From an uncultured Lachnoanaerobaculum sp. (lineage in GTDB: Bacteria > Bacillota > Clostridia > Lachnospirales > Lachnospiraceae): a stretch of 46,596 nt of DNA. Within the stretch, counting starts at the first letter, position 1. Every line of letters begins with the position of its first letter. Location: the NCBI RefSeq assembly GCF_938015485.1, contig NZ_CALLVU010000089.1, positions 1-46,596 on the forward strand. Reading direction: 5' to 3'. Both the position numbers and the translations under genes were made by a program. This document shows, piece by piece, positions 17,324-25,036 of this stretch. The notes below the pieces were generated by a model, which did not search any database, had not been told where the DNA came from, and worked only from the letters and a program-made list of their open reading frames with translations.

Positions 17324-17920
17324 CTATTTTATCTTCAGGAATAATCCTGATTTGATAAGTACGGGCCTTAGTGCTGTGTACAGTATCACTATAAGTACTG
17401 TACTGACAATCGCATTTATAAGAGTGGTTCCTGCCGCCCATGTAGCCATTATCTTGGCCGCATCGGCCTGAACTCCCAATATGTATGTCTTATACAGGTA
17501 TCCTACTATCGGATCAAAGATAACATTAAATCCGAGTCCGCATATTGAAGATATTGCAGTCCACTTTATAATGTACTTTGTACCATGGCTCTCTGTGATA
17601 TGAGCAATCTTATGTGCAACAAAACCTGCTATAAGTCCTATACAAAGCTTCAGTATAAATGTCTTCGGTGCCGATGTAATGTATACAGGATCCAAAACAT
17701 CCGCTATCGTCATTCCGAGGCTTCCGGCCACTCCGCCATATACACCGCCAAGCAATATTGCAGCTATAACACAGAATGCGTTACCTATATGCAGTGCCGT
17801 CATATCACCTGATATTGTAGGAATCGGAATCTTCAAATATGTAAAGCTGACATAACATAATGCCGCCATAAGTGCCGTTACCACAAGTTTAAATACCGTA
17901 CTGTCTTTCATTCTCTCCAT
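17324..17920 (-). CDS. ECF transporter S component (substrate-binding membrane subunit)
   Basis: A 198-residue integral membrane protein with about five or six hydrophobic segments. The stretch GDMTALHIGNAFCVIAAILLGG, followed by YGGVAGSLGMTIADVLDP, is typical of small substrate-capture subunits of energy-coupling-factor vitamin transporters (riboflavin-type S-component family). Such subunits work with a shared EcfA/EcfA'/EcfT module, which is not in the window. The ligand cannot be told; vitamins such as riboflavin, folate, pantothenate or a queuosine precursor are all possible. I place the start at ATG 17920, eight bases after GGAGG. The ATG at 17935 contributes that ribosome site as its own codons and has none upstream. 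A 12-bp inverted repeat lies in its promoter region. Confidence 0.75.
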   Translation of the reverse strand: MERMKDSTVFKLVVTALMAALCYVSFTYLKIPIPTISGDMTALHIGNAFCVIAAILLGGVYGGVAGSLGMTIADVLDPVYITSAPKTFILKLCIGLIAGFVAHKIAHITESHGTKYIIKWTAISSICGLGFNVIFDPIVGYLYKTYILGVQADAAKIMATWAAGTTLINAIVSTVLIVILYTALRPVLIKSGLFLKIK

Positions 17921-17964
17921 GACTCTTTCCTCCATGTCTTAAACTGTCATTATTATATAAAAAT

Positions 17965-18012
17965 AGTGGTATGATTAAAACATCCAATCTTGATAATTTC
18001 AATCATACCACT
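17965..18012 (-). promoter_or_regulatory. Inverted repeat (operator-like) ahead of the ECF S component
   Basis: Perfect 12-bp arms AGTGGTATGATT (17965-17976) and AATCATACCACT (18001-18012) are separated by 24 bp. A minus-strand -10 TATAAT lies at 17957-17952, with a poor -35 (TTTTAA, 17980-17975) 17 bp upstream. The near arm covers the spacer and touches the -35. If this is the promoter, the repeat is not transcribed, which favours a protein operator over an RNA element. Confidence 0.5.
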
Positions 18013-18059
18013 TATAAGTTTTAAATATATTTTTTCTGAAATCAATAAAATTTTATTTA

Positions 18060-18893
18060 TTATTCCGGATTCAATTTATTGCTTATGATGTAGTAATTAA
18101 GCACATATGATATAATAAGCACTGCTATATTTATAATTGCAATAAGAATCAGACTGATTATTGTACCTGTTTCTGTACTGTAGTAGTCCGCTTTAGCAGC
18201 TTCAGTAACTATCAGATTTATAATCCATTCAAAAGCCGCAATTATTCTGTTTATAACTATAAATGATACCACTCCCATAAGTATTCTGTGTGAATTAAAC
18301 AGCTGACCTATTGATGCGGATAAAAGCAGTACAAATGTTCCGGATACTGTTTGTATCACTGCAGATATTCCGAACATAGTTACCGCCAACACAATTCCGA
18401 AACCTGTATAAAAGTATCTGCCCTCAAATATTTGTAACAGACTTGAAATATTGTACATCGCATTATCAAATCCGTCTTTTGCCACATAATATCCTAAAAA
18501 TATGATCACTCCCGATATTATGATCATTAAATCAATCAATATCTGTACTGCTATGGCAGGTATTGTCTTGCCTAAAATAAGCTCATTTATACTTAAAGGC
18601 AATGTATGTGTAAAATATCCTGTAGACGAATACATACTTTTATAGAATCTGTAGCCTATAAATATGTTCATTCCTATTGCTATAACCATCAGTATAAAGG
18701 CGTAAGCCAAAAATGAAATGCTTACCATAAATATAGACCATATACCTGTTCCCAAATCTTTACCGCCGAAAATTAAAATAGGCAATACGCCAATCAAAAA
18801 CCCTATCAGCGTAACAAAAAATAATGCTATAAAAGCGACAAGTAAAACCGGACTCATTTGCTTAAATTCGTACTTTATCATTTTGACCGTCAT
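18060..18893 (-). CDS. ABC-2 type transporter permease subunit
   Basis: A 277-residue membrane protein with about six hydrophobic segments (for example LLVAFIALFFVTLIGFLIGVL near the N-terminus and LILIAIINIAVLIISYVLNYY near the C-terminus). It starts with KYEFKQMSPVLL, typical of the permease of BcrAB/YtrBC-like exporters that pair with a separate ATPase. The start is ATG 18893, six bases after GGAGG; an adjacent ATG at 18896 is too close to that site. It overlaps the 3' end of the ATPase gene by 32 bp, so the two are coupled. The substrate is unknown: antimicrobial peptides or cell-envelope compounds are common for this class. No GntR-type regulator is adjacent. Confidence 0.75.
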   Translation of the reverse strand: MTVKMIKYEFKQMSPVLLVAFIALFFVTLIGFLIGVLPILIFGGKDLGTGIWSIFMVSISFLAYAFILMVIAIGMNIFIGYRFYKSMYSSTGYFTHTLPLSINELILGKTIPAIAVQILIDLMIIISGVIIFLGYYVAKDGFDNAMYNISSLLQIFEGRYFYTGFGIVLAVTMFGISAVIQTVSGTFVLLLSASIGQLFNSHRILMGVVSFIVINRIIAAFEWIINLIVTEAAKADYYSTETGTIISLILIAIINIAVLIISYVLNYYIISNKLNPE

Positions 18894-19584
18894 CATACAC
18901 CTCCCTAAAGTACTCATCTACGGAACATCCCTTTTCATTTCTTATGGCAGCCGATGTCTCATGCAGTATTATTTCTCCATCTTTTATAAAGATTACATCA
19001 TCAAGTATCTTTTCAACATCTGCAATAAGATGTGTTGATATAATTACCGTAGCTGTTTTGTTGTAATTTCCCACTATTGTATTTAATATGTAGTCTCTGG
19101 CCACAGGGTCAACTCCCGCTATCGGCTCATCAAGTACATACAACTTGGCCCTTCTGCTCATCACAAGTATAAGCATAAGTTTTTCTCTGTTTCCCTTTGA
19201 CAATGCTTTTATCTTAAATTTATAAGGTACCTGCAAATCTTCAAGCAATTTATATGCTATGCCTATATCAAAATCAGCATAAAAACCGGCAAACATCCTC
19301 ATAGTATCTTCAATACTCATATTTATATCTAAAAAGTCTTTATCCGGCAGATATGATACATATGACTTGGTTACCTTACCCGGTTCATGTCCGCATATTG
19401 TTACCATTCCGCTACTTGGCTTTGTAAGTCCTACCATAAGCTTTATCATAGTGGTCTTTCCGCTTCCGTTCGGACCAAGCAAGCCCACTATCTTTCCGCT
19501 CTCTATGTTAAGATTGATATTTTTGAGTGCCTGTTTTGCACCGTAACTCTTATTTACACTTTTTAAATTCACCGAATCAAACAT
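18862..19584 (-). CDS. ABC transporter ATP-binding protein
   Basis: A 240-residue ATPase of an ABC-2 exporter. Walker A is GPNGSGKTT (about 39-47), the signature is the degenerate LSKGNREKLML rather than LSGGQ, Walker B with its glutamate is LYVLDEPIAGVDP, and the switch His is in ISTHLIADV. Both the degenerate signature (SKGNREK) and the short length are typical of the YtrB/BcrA type. The start ATG at 19584 lies about ten bases after GGGGAG; an ATG at 19608 has no ribosome site. It follows the Rpn nuclease gene by 26 bp and may share its transcript. Its partner is the overlapping permease gene. Confidence 0.88.
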   Translation of the reverse strand: MFDSVNLKSVNKSYGAKQALKNINLNIESGKIVGLLGPNGSGKTTMIKLMVGLTKPSSGMVTICGHEPGKVTKSYVSYLPDKDFLDINMSIEDTMRMFAGFYADFDIGIAYKLLEDLQVPYKFKIKALSKGNREKLMLILVMSRRAKLYVLDEPIAGVDPVARDYILNTIVGNYNKTATVIISTHLIADVEKILDDVIFIKDGEIILHETSAAIRNEKGCSVDEYFREVYDDGQNDKVRI

Positions 19585-19610
19585 AAAACTACCGTCTCCC
19601 CAATACAATA

Positions 19611-19934
19611 TCAGTCCAAATATCTTTTGAAGCCTTCCTCACTCATATCGGCTCTTTTTGCTGCTTCACTAACACTTATTAAGCCGTCTTTAACTAATGA
19701 AACCAGACTGATTAACACGCCTTCCGCTCTTCCTTCCGCTCTTCCTTCCGCTCTTCCTTCTTCTATACCCTTTGCTATTCCTTCTTCCATTCCCCTTGCT
19801 CTTCCTTCTTCCATTCCCCTTGCTATTCCTTCTTCTATACCCTTTTCCATTCCTTCTCTCATAGCCGCTTTCATAGACTCTCTGTCAACTTCTTCTCGCA
19901 GCGCTTCATATACTCCTCTTAACGCCTCTGTCAT
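19611..19934 (-). CDS. Internal in-frame product of the Rpn gene (RpnS-like candidate)
   Basis: A second start inside the Rpn gene: ATG at 19934-19932 (Met205, MTEALRG) is preceded by AAGGGAG with a five-base gap, as good a ribosome site as any in the window. It would give a 107-residue protein holding only the helical repeat and the C-terminal domain, without the nuclease core. Intragenic short forms that block the full-length toxin are known for the Rpn family. That this one is made, and neutralises the nuclease, is inference from the ribosome site alone. Confidence 0.45.
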   Translation of the reverse strand: MTEALRGVYEALREEVDRESMKAAMREGMEKGIEEGIARGMEEGRARGMEEGIAKGIEEGRAEGRAEGRAEGVLISLVSLVKDGLISVSEAAKRADMSEEGFKRYLD

Positions 19935-20546
19935 CTTTTCTCCCTTCGTTTCTCTGTTAAATCTAAGTTTCATCTCCGATGTTACAGGAAATTTTAAATT
20001 GTATACATCACTTTCTATAAAAACTCTCATCAGCTCAGCTATAAGACTTCCATCGTTTACCGGGCTGATATAAATTTCCTGTAAGCCGTTATCCAACTCA
20101 ACCTCAGTCTTATCAATAATTCTTTTTATTACATATAGACTCTTATTAAGTCCAAATATATCAAAATTACAGACATAGACTATACAGATATTGGGAACTT
20201 TATCAAAACTGTCCCCCTTTTTCATCAGGCTTGTCGTCAACACACTACTGTAGTACCTGACTCTTCTTTGATGATCTGTATTATTTGCATTTTGTACCTC
20301 TACATTAACCTTCCTTCCATCCTCCAACTCACAGTATGCATCCAGTATAACCGATCTGCCTTCTATGCTTGTAACAGAGTGTTGTGAATGATTACTGACA
20401 ACTCTCAGTTTCGGTTCCTGCAAAAACACTCTCAAAATCTCTTCACAAAACTCTATACTTTCCGCCATCTTTCTGAACACGGCATCTTCTATAGGATTCA
20501 ATGTTCCTATAGCCTCCATAAACCTTTGCTTTGACTTTAATTCCAT
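19611..20546 (-). CDS. Rpn family recombination-promoting nuclease (PD-(D/E)XK nuclease family transposase)
   Basis: A 311-residue protein of the Rpn/PDDEXK_2 family. It begins LNPIEDAVFRKMAES, the usual family start, and the nuclease core is seen as Asp69 (VILDAYCE) followed by Glu83-Val-Gln85 (NVEVQ), the D...ExQ form of the active site, then RRVRYYSS. Residues 205-280 form a charged, repetitive helix made of E-G-R-A and G-M-E-E-G-R/I-A-R/K units, ending in a small C-terminal domain. Family members in E. coli are DNA endonucleases linked to RecA-independent recombination and to phage defence, with a short antitoxin-like product made from an internal start. Such a site is present here (see 19611-19934). 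SD GGGGAGG precedes the ATG. Confidence 0.85.
   Translation of the reverse strand: MELKSKQRFMEAIGTLNPIEDAVFRKMAESIEFCEEILRVFLQEPKLRVVSNHSQHSVTSIEGRSVILDAYCELEDGRKVNVEVQNANNTDHQRRVRYYSSVLTTSLMKKGDSFDKVPNICIVYVCNFDIFGLNKSLYVIKRIIDKTEVELDNGLQEIYISPVNDGSLIAELMRVFIESDVYNLKFPVTSEMKLRFNRETKGEKMTEALRGVYEALREEVDRESMKAAMREGMEKGIEEGIARGMEEGRARGMEEGIAKGIEEGRAEGRAEGRAEGVLISLVSLVKDGLISVSEAAKRADMSEEGFKRYLD
19721..19862 (-). repeat. Tandem coding repeats in the Rpn tail
   Basis: Read on the plus strand, a 12-bp unit CTTCCTTCCGCT (encoding E-G-R-A on minus) occurs about three to four times in a row from 19721. It is followed by near-identical 24-bp units encoding G-M/I-E-E-G-R/I-A-R/K, two of them adjacent at 19777-19824. 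All units keep the frame, so slippage would change the tail length by four or eight residues. Confidence 0.85.
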
Positions 20547-20625
20547 AGACCTCCCCCTAATTTAACAATATATAGAATAAAATATTACACAGATAACTTA
20601 AGAAATATAACTACTACCTACAAAT

Positions 20626-20654
20626 ATAATACAATTTTTAATATGAAAAAACAA
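20626..20654 (-). promoter_or_regulatory. Possible promoter of the Rpn-ABC unit
   Basis: On the minus strand TTGTTT (20654-20649) and TATTAT (20631-20626) are 17 bp apart in the gap after thiN. The surrounding DNA is very AT-rich, so a chance match is possible. Confidence 0.4.
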
Positions 20655-20665
20655 TAAATTTTATA

Positions 20666-21316
20666 TTAATCTCTGCTCTCCACCACCAGTATCTCACCGT
20701 CAAATATCACACTCATATAATCATCCACTATCTCATTACTGATAAAAAGGCTTGGATTTTCTATATTGTCAAGATATTTGTTTTCTACAGGGTATGCAAC
20801 TCCTGTAAGAGATTCTATAAAGACCTTTTCTTTCACGTCAAAAAAGCTTATATACTTGCCCCACACCGAGCGCTTCTCCAAAATAAAAGGATTTGACTTT
20901 ACATATATTCTGTTGCATCTGTCAACTATCGTTATATCCACTCCCAGCTTTTTGTACTTTCTAAGCATTAAAATATTTGCAAATGTGTGGTCAAATCTTT
21001 TGCCAAGTGCTCCGAAAATTACTATTTCAGTTATATTTCTTTTGTATGCCCAATCTATTGCAAGCTCAGTGTCGGAGAAATCTTTAACCGGATTATGTCT
21101 TACTATTTCAATGCCCGAACCGGCATAGTACTCAAGTCTCTTTTCATCCGCCAATGTATCAAAATCTCCGACCATTACATTTGGCAACTTGCCTATCTCT
21201 TCAAGTTTTTTGACAGCCGCATCAACGCTTATAACGGTAGTATACTTATTTTTACTTATATATGACTCAAGCAGTGATAAATCAATATCACCGCCTGTAA
21301 CAATTATTGCGTTCAT
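20666..21316 (-). CDS. thiN: Thiamine pyrophosphokinase
   Basis: This enzyme transfers pyrophosphate from ATP to thiamine to make thiamine diphosphate. The 216-residue protein shows the family motifs in order: VSVDAAVKKL, VMVGDFDTL, HNPVKDFSDTELAIDWA and the FGALGKRFDHTFANI block, followed by a C-terminal beta domain. It is the last gene of the large operon, nine bases after rpe; the rsgA-rpe-thiN order is conserved in Firmicutes. The start ATG has a weaker ribosome site (AAGGTAGAAAG). No clear terminator follows within the 119-bp gap. Confidence 0.93.
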   Translation of the reverse strand: MNAIIVTGGDIDLSLLESYISKNKYTTVISVDAAVKKLEEIGKLPNVMVGDFDTLADEKRLEYYAGSGIEIVRHNPVKDFSDTELAIDWAYKRNITEIVIFGALGKRFDHTFANILMLRKYKKLGVDITIVDRCNRIYVKSNPFILEKRSVWGKYISFFDVKEKVFIESLTGVAYPVENKYLDNIENPSLFISNEIVDDYMSVIFDGEILVVESRD

Positions 21317-21324
21317 TAAACTTT

Positions 21325-21981
21325 CTACCTTCCCATTGCATTTCTCAAATCAAGGATATTCTTTAAAATATCTCCTTTAAACACGGAAGAACCTGCAACA
21401 AACTCATCTACACCTGCGTCTGAAAGTTCCTTTATATTGTCAACCCCGACACCGCCGTCCACCTGTATTATAAGATTCTTATTTTTTTCATCCCTAAGTT
21501 TGGACAGCTCTCTTACCTTGTCAAGGCTGTACGGAATAAACTTCTGTCCTCCAAATCCCGGATTCACACTCATTATAAGCACCATATCCACTTCACTGAT
21601 GATATTTTGTAAAAATGAAATCGGTGTTGCCGGATTTATAGCAATACCGCTTCTAAGTCCGAAGGACTTTATCTGTGAGATACATCTGTCTATATGCTTA
21701 CAGGCCTCGAAATGTATTGTAATGCCGTTTGCACCGCTTTTATAAAAATCCTCTATATACCTCTCAGGATTTTCCACCATCATATGCACATCAAAGAAAA
21801 AGTCTACAGACTTTCTTAGTGAGCTTATAACAGGCATACCGAATGAAATACTCGGCACAAACATTCCGTCCATTACATCAAGGTGTAAAACCTCTATATC
21901 ACCTTTTTTTAGCAGTTCAAGCTGTGACGACAAATCAAAAAAATTTGCTGCAAGCAGTGACGGCGCAATATTCTTTTTCAA
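21325..21981 (-). CDS. rpe: Ribulose-phosphate 3-epimerase
   Basis: This TIM-barrel enzyme interconverts ribulose-5-phosphate and xylulose-5-phosphate in the pentose phosphate pathway. The 218-residue protein has the expected motifs: IAPSLLAANF, LHLDVMDGMFVPSISFG with metal ligands, VDFFFDVHMMVENPE, MSVNPGFGGQKF and QVDGGVGVDN. It starts with TTG at 21981, eight bases after AAAGGAG; no ATG is available before the conserved N-terminus. The TTG overlaps the TGA stop of rsgA (TTGA), so translation is coupled. Confidence 0.97.
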   Translation of the reverse strand: MKKNIAPSLLAANFFDLSSQLELLKKGDIEVLHLDVMDGMFVPSISFGMPVISSLRKSVDFFFDVHMMVENPERYIEDFYKSGANGITIHFEACKHIDRCISQIKSFGLRSGIAINPATPISFLQNIISEVDMVLIMSVNPGFGGQKFIPYSLDKVRELSKLRDEKNKNLIIQVDGGVGVDNIKELSDAGVDEFVAGSSVFKGDILKNILDLRNAMGR

Positions 21982-22895
21982 TATTTTCTCCTTTCAGATA
22001 ATTCCTCATACATCTTTTTATAACTCTGATATCTTATTTTGCTGATACTACCGGTTTCTAAAGCTTTTTTAACTGCACATTCAGGTTCATTGATGTGCAC
22101 ACAGCCTGCAAATCTGCACTCTCCCTCATACTTGTCAAACTCATGAAAATGAAATCTGAGTTCTTCTTTATCAAAGGTAGGAGACTCAACGCTTGTAAAT
22201 CCCGGCGTGTCAAAAACAAATGTGTTATCATCAATCATAAAAAGCTCAGAATGTCTGGTGGTATGTCTGCCTCTTTCTATCTTCCTGCTGACGGTATTTG
22301 TATCCATATTTGCCTTAGGCGCAAGTATATTGGTTATAGACGACTTACCGACCCCGGACGCTCCTGCCAGTACACTGACTTCACCCTTTAGAGCTTCTCT
22401 AAGCTTATCAAGTCCGCCTTCAGTCTTAGTTGATGCCATAATATTTTTAAATCCGGCATTTTCATAAATTTCGGCGTATTCTATAGCCTTAGCTTCATTC
22501 AAATCTGTCTTATTCCAACATATATCCACTCTTATCCCCGCATTTGACATATTTATCAAATACTTATCCAGATAGTAGAATGCCGGCGATGGAGATTCCA
22601 CCGCCAAAACAAGCACCACCTTATCAATATTTGCCACCGCCGGCCTTATAAGAGCATTTTTTCTTTTATGAATATTTACAACATTTCCTTCAAGATCCTT
22701 GGTATCTGTAATCTCAAAATCCACATTGTCACCGACAAGCGGTTTCATACCTATATTTCTGAAAATACCCTTCGCCTTACAGAAAAAAATCTGTCCCTTC
22801 CTCTCGCACTCATCAAGTATTATGCAGTAATAAAAACCTGCAATTCCCTTTATTATCTTTGCAAAATAAACTTTGCCTTCATCCAAATTACTCAA
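21978..22895 (-). CDS. rsgA: Ribosome small-subunit-dependent GTPase RsgA
   Basis: RsgA is a circularly permuted GTPase that checks late 30S subunit assembly. The 305-residue protein has an N-terminal OB domain (about 1-75), then GTPase motifs in permuted order: NKTD (G4), GASGVGKSS (G1) and DTPGF (G3), followed by a zinc-binding tail with CRFAGCVHINEPEC. The start is TTG at 22895, overlapping the 3' end of prkC by eight bases, with GGAG ten bases upstream inside prkC. The next Met (about residue 50) lies past the OB domain and is unlikely. Pairing with prkC/stp is conserved and fits reports that PrkC phosphorylates RsgA-type GTPases. Confidence 0.96.
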   Translation of the reverse strand: MSNLDEGKVYFAKIIKGIAGFYYCIILDECERKGQIFFCKAKGIFRNIGMKPLVGDNVDFEITDTKDLEGNVVNIHKRKNALIRPAVANIDKVVLVLAVESPSPAFYYLDKYLINMSNAGIRVDICWNKTDLNEAKAIEYAEIYENAGFKNIMASTKTEGGLDKLREALKGEVSVLAGASGVGKSSITNILAPKANMDTNTVSRKIERGRHTTRHSELFMIDDNTFVFDTPGFTSVESPTFDKEELRFHFHEFDKYEGECRFAGCVHINEPECAVKKALETGSISKIRYQSYKKMYEELSERRKY

Positions 22896-25032
22896 CTCTA
22901 AAGAACTCCACCGTATATGATTTCAACACTTCTCCGCTATCCACATTTACAATCTCAACCTGTCCCTGGTCCACACCGTTTGCACCTACAATAGTCCTGA
23001 ACCTTACAGGAAGTATGGTATCACCTGTTACAGTTCTTGCATCCATCAATGTGGAGTATACATCGCTGCCGTTTACAGTCTGCTTAAGTCTTATCATAAC
23101 CTTTACACTGGTAAGTCCCGAGCTTGGTCCTATCACATCCTGCAATGAATAGTTTGTATCGATTGAACCTACATATCTATAATTTGCCGCTGATGTAGCA
23201 GGTGCCACAGTTGCCTTGGTAGGCTGTGTCTGCTGCTCACTTGTACTCTGACTTGACTGCTGTTCACTGCTTGCCTGAGTTGTCTCAGGTGCAACACCGT
23301 TACTTACCGCATAGTCTACGCTGCTTCCGCTGTCCACGCTTGAACCTGCAGCAGTCGACTGACCTATTATAATTCCCTTTGCTACTGTAGAACTGTGTTG
23401 TTCGGCCTTCTTGCCAAGCATAAGACCGTTTGTCTCAAGCAATGTCTTAGCATCCGACTCACTCATGCCTGTGATATTCGGAACCACCACCTTCGTCACC
23501 TTTTTACCGCTGCTTACGGTAAGAGTCACTCTTTCACCGTTCTTAGGTTTTGTTGGTGTATACGATATAACTGAGCCCTTCGGAACCGTATCTGAAGGTT
23601 CTTCTTTAGTATCTGTAGAGAATCCGTTTTCCTTTAACAAACTTTCCGCACTCTCCTTGGTTTTACCTACAAGATTTAACTTGGATATATCAAAGGCGTC
23701 GGAACCCAAACTTATTACAACACTCACCTTTGAATACTTTGATACTACTTCATCGGCCTTCGGCTCCTGTGATATAACATTGCCCTTTTCCACGGTATCC
23801 GAGTATTCACTTGACTTTACCTGCATCTGAAGATTGTTGTCTGAAAGCTTCTTATCAGCCATCTTCTCTGACAATCCCACTACATCAGGCATTTTTGTCT
23901 GTGTGGAGTCAAGCTTACTCTGTGAAGTATCCGAGCCCTTACCTCCGAATACTCCGGTAAATCTGCCTACAAAGAACACCAAAAGCACCACAATGATTAC
24001 AGCTATGACAACACCTGCAACGGACATAAGCTTGTCCATCTTTTCATCTCCCTCATCATAGTCGTCATCATCGTCATCATCGTCTTCTTCCTCTTTGTCT
24101 CCTCTTTCGTACTCTTCATCACTCATATCGTCAATCGGCTCCACCCTGCTGAGCATTGCGGTATCCTCCGCCTTAATTATCTTTGTGGAACCGCTTATCT
24201 CATACGGTGTATCAGGATTTAAAAGTACATTTTCAAGGTCATCAAGAAGCTCCGTAATATTTTGATATCTGTTGGCAGGGTCCTTCTTTGTACACTTTAA
24301 TATAATTCTTTCCAGATTCGGTGAAATCTTATTATTGTATACGCTAGGAGGCGTCATCGCCTGCTCAAGATGTGCAAGTGCCACCGCTACGGTAGACTCA
24401 CCTGTAAAAGGAACTCTTCCTGTAAACATTTCATACATTGTAATACCCAAAGAGTATATATCACTTCTGGCATCACATCTTCCGCCTCTTGCCTGCTCAG
24501 GCGAAATGTAATGTACCGAACCTATTGCATTCGCATTTACAGTCTGCTCGGATACGGCTCTTGCTATGCCGAAATCCGCAACCTTTACTTTGCTGTCATC
24601 TGTTATAAGTATATTCTGAGGCTTTATATCCCTATGCACTATATGCTGCGCATGAGCCGTCTTAAGCGCTCTTGCCACCTGTATGGCTATACTTACACCC
24701 TCCGTTATATCAAGCTTTCCCTTTATCCTTATATATTCTTTCAGGGTTATACCGTCTACAAGCTCCATTACTATAAAATGGTATCTACCCTCATCCACTA
24801 CATCATAGATATTTACTATATTTTCACCCAAAAGACTTGCCGCCGCCTGTGCCTCTCTTTTAAACTTTTCAACAAAGTTTAAGTCGGTACAAAACTCATC
24901 CTTTAACACCTTTATAGCGACCATTCTTCCAAGTTTTAAGTCCTTGGCTCTGAATACATTAGACATGCCGCCTGAGCCTATCTTTTCTATGATTTCATAT
25001 CTTCCTTGCAAGACAACTGATTCAAGATTCAT
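22888..25032 (-). CDS. prkC: Serine/threonine protein kinase with PASTA domains (PrkC/StkP type)
   Basis: A 714-residue membrane kinase that senses peptidoglycan fragments or lipid II. The kinase domain (about 10-275) has the loop GSGGMSNVF, Lys41 in VAIK, HRDIKPQN and DFG. A long acidic juxtamembrane stretch (EEEDDDDDDDDYDEGDE, about 308-325) precedes one transmembrane segment (VAGVVIAVIIVVLLVFFVG). Three PASTA repeats follow (starting near MPDVVGLS, FDISKLNLVGKT and VVPNITGMS), then a Gln/Ser/Thr-rich linker and a C-terminal beta-rich domain of about 90 residues. I chose ATG 25032, with GAGGT seven bases upstream, over the in-frame GTG at 25047. It is four bases after stp. Confidence 0.96.
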   Translation of the reverse strand: MNLESVVLQGRYEIIEKIGSGGMSNVFRAKDLKLGRMVAIKVLKDEFCTDLNFVEKFKREAQAAASLLGENIVNIYDVVDEGRYHFIVMELVDGITLKEYIRIKGKLDITEGVSIAIQVARALKTAHAQHIVHRDIKPQNILITDDSKVKVADFGIARAVSEQTVNANAIGSVHYISPEQARGGRCDARSDIYSLGITMYEMFTGRVPFTGESTVAVALAHLEQAMTPPSVYNNKISPNLERIILKCTKKDPANRYQNITELLDDLENVLLNPDTPYEISGSTKIIKAEDTAMLSRVEPIDDMSDEEYERGDKEEEDDDDDDDDYDEGDEKMDKLMSVAGVVIAVIIVVLLVFFVGRFTGVFGGKGSDTSQSKLDSTQTKMPDVVGLSEKMADKKLSDNNLQMQVKSSEYSDTVEKGNVISQEPKADEVVSKYSKVSVVISLGSDAFDISKLNLVGKTKESAESLLKENGFSTDTKEEPSDTVPKGSVISYTPTKPKNGERVTLTVSSGKKVTKVVVPNITGMSESDAKTLLETNGLMLGKKAEQHSSTVAKGIIIGQSTAAGSSVDSGSSVDYAVSNGVAPETTQASSEQQSSQSTSEQQTQPTKATVAPATSAANYRYVGSIDTNYSLQDVIGPSSGLTSVKVMIRLKQTVNGSDVYSTLMDARTVTGDTILPVRFRTIVGANGVDQGQVEIVNVDSGEVLKSYTVEFFRVE

Positions 25033-25036
25033 AATA

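Noticed and set aside
18013..18059. Possible terminator of the ABC permease gene (palindromic ATAAAATTTTAT)
   Set aside because: The stem is all A/T and too weak to support; not listed as a feature.
19721..19862. CRISPR-like repeat cluster
   Set aside because: Repeats are directly adjacent, 12 or 24 bp, in frame and inside a coding region, without spacers.
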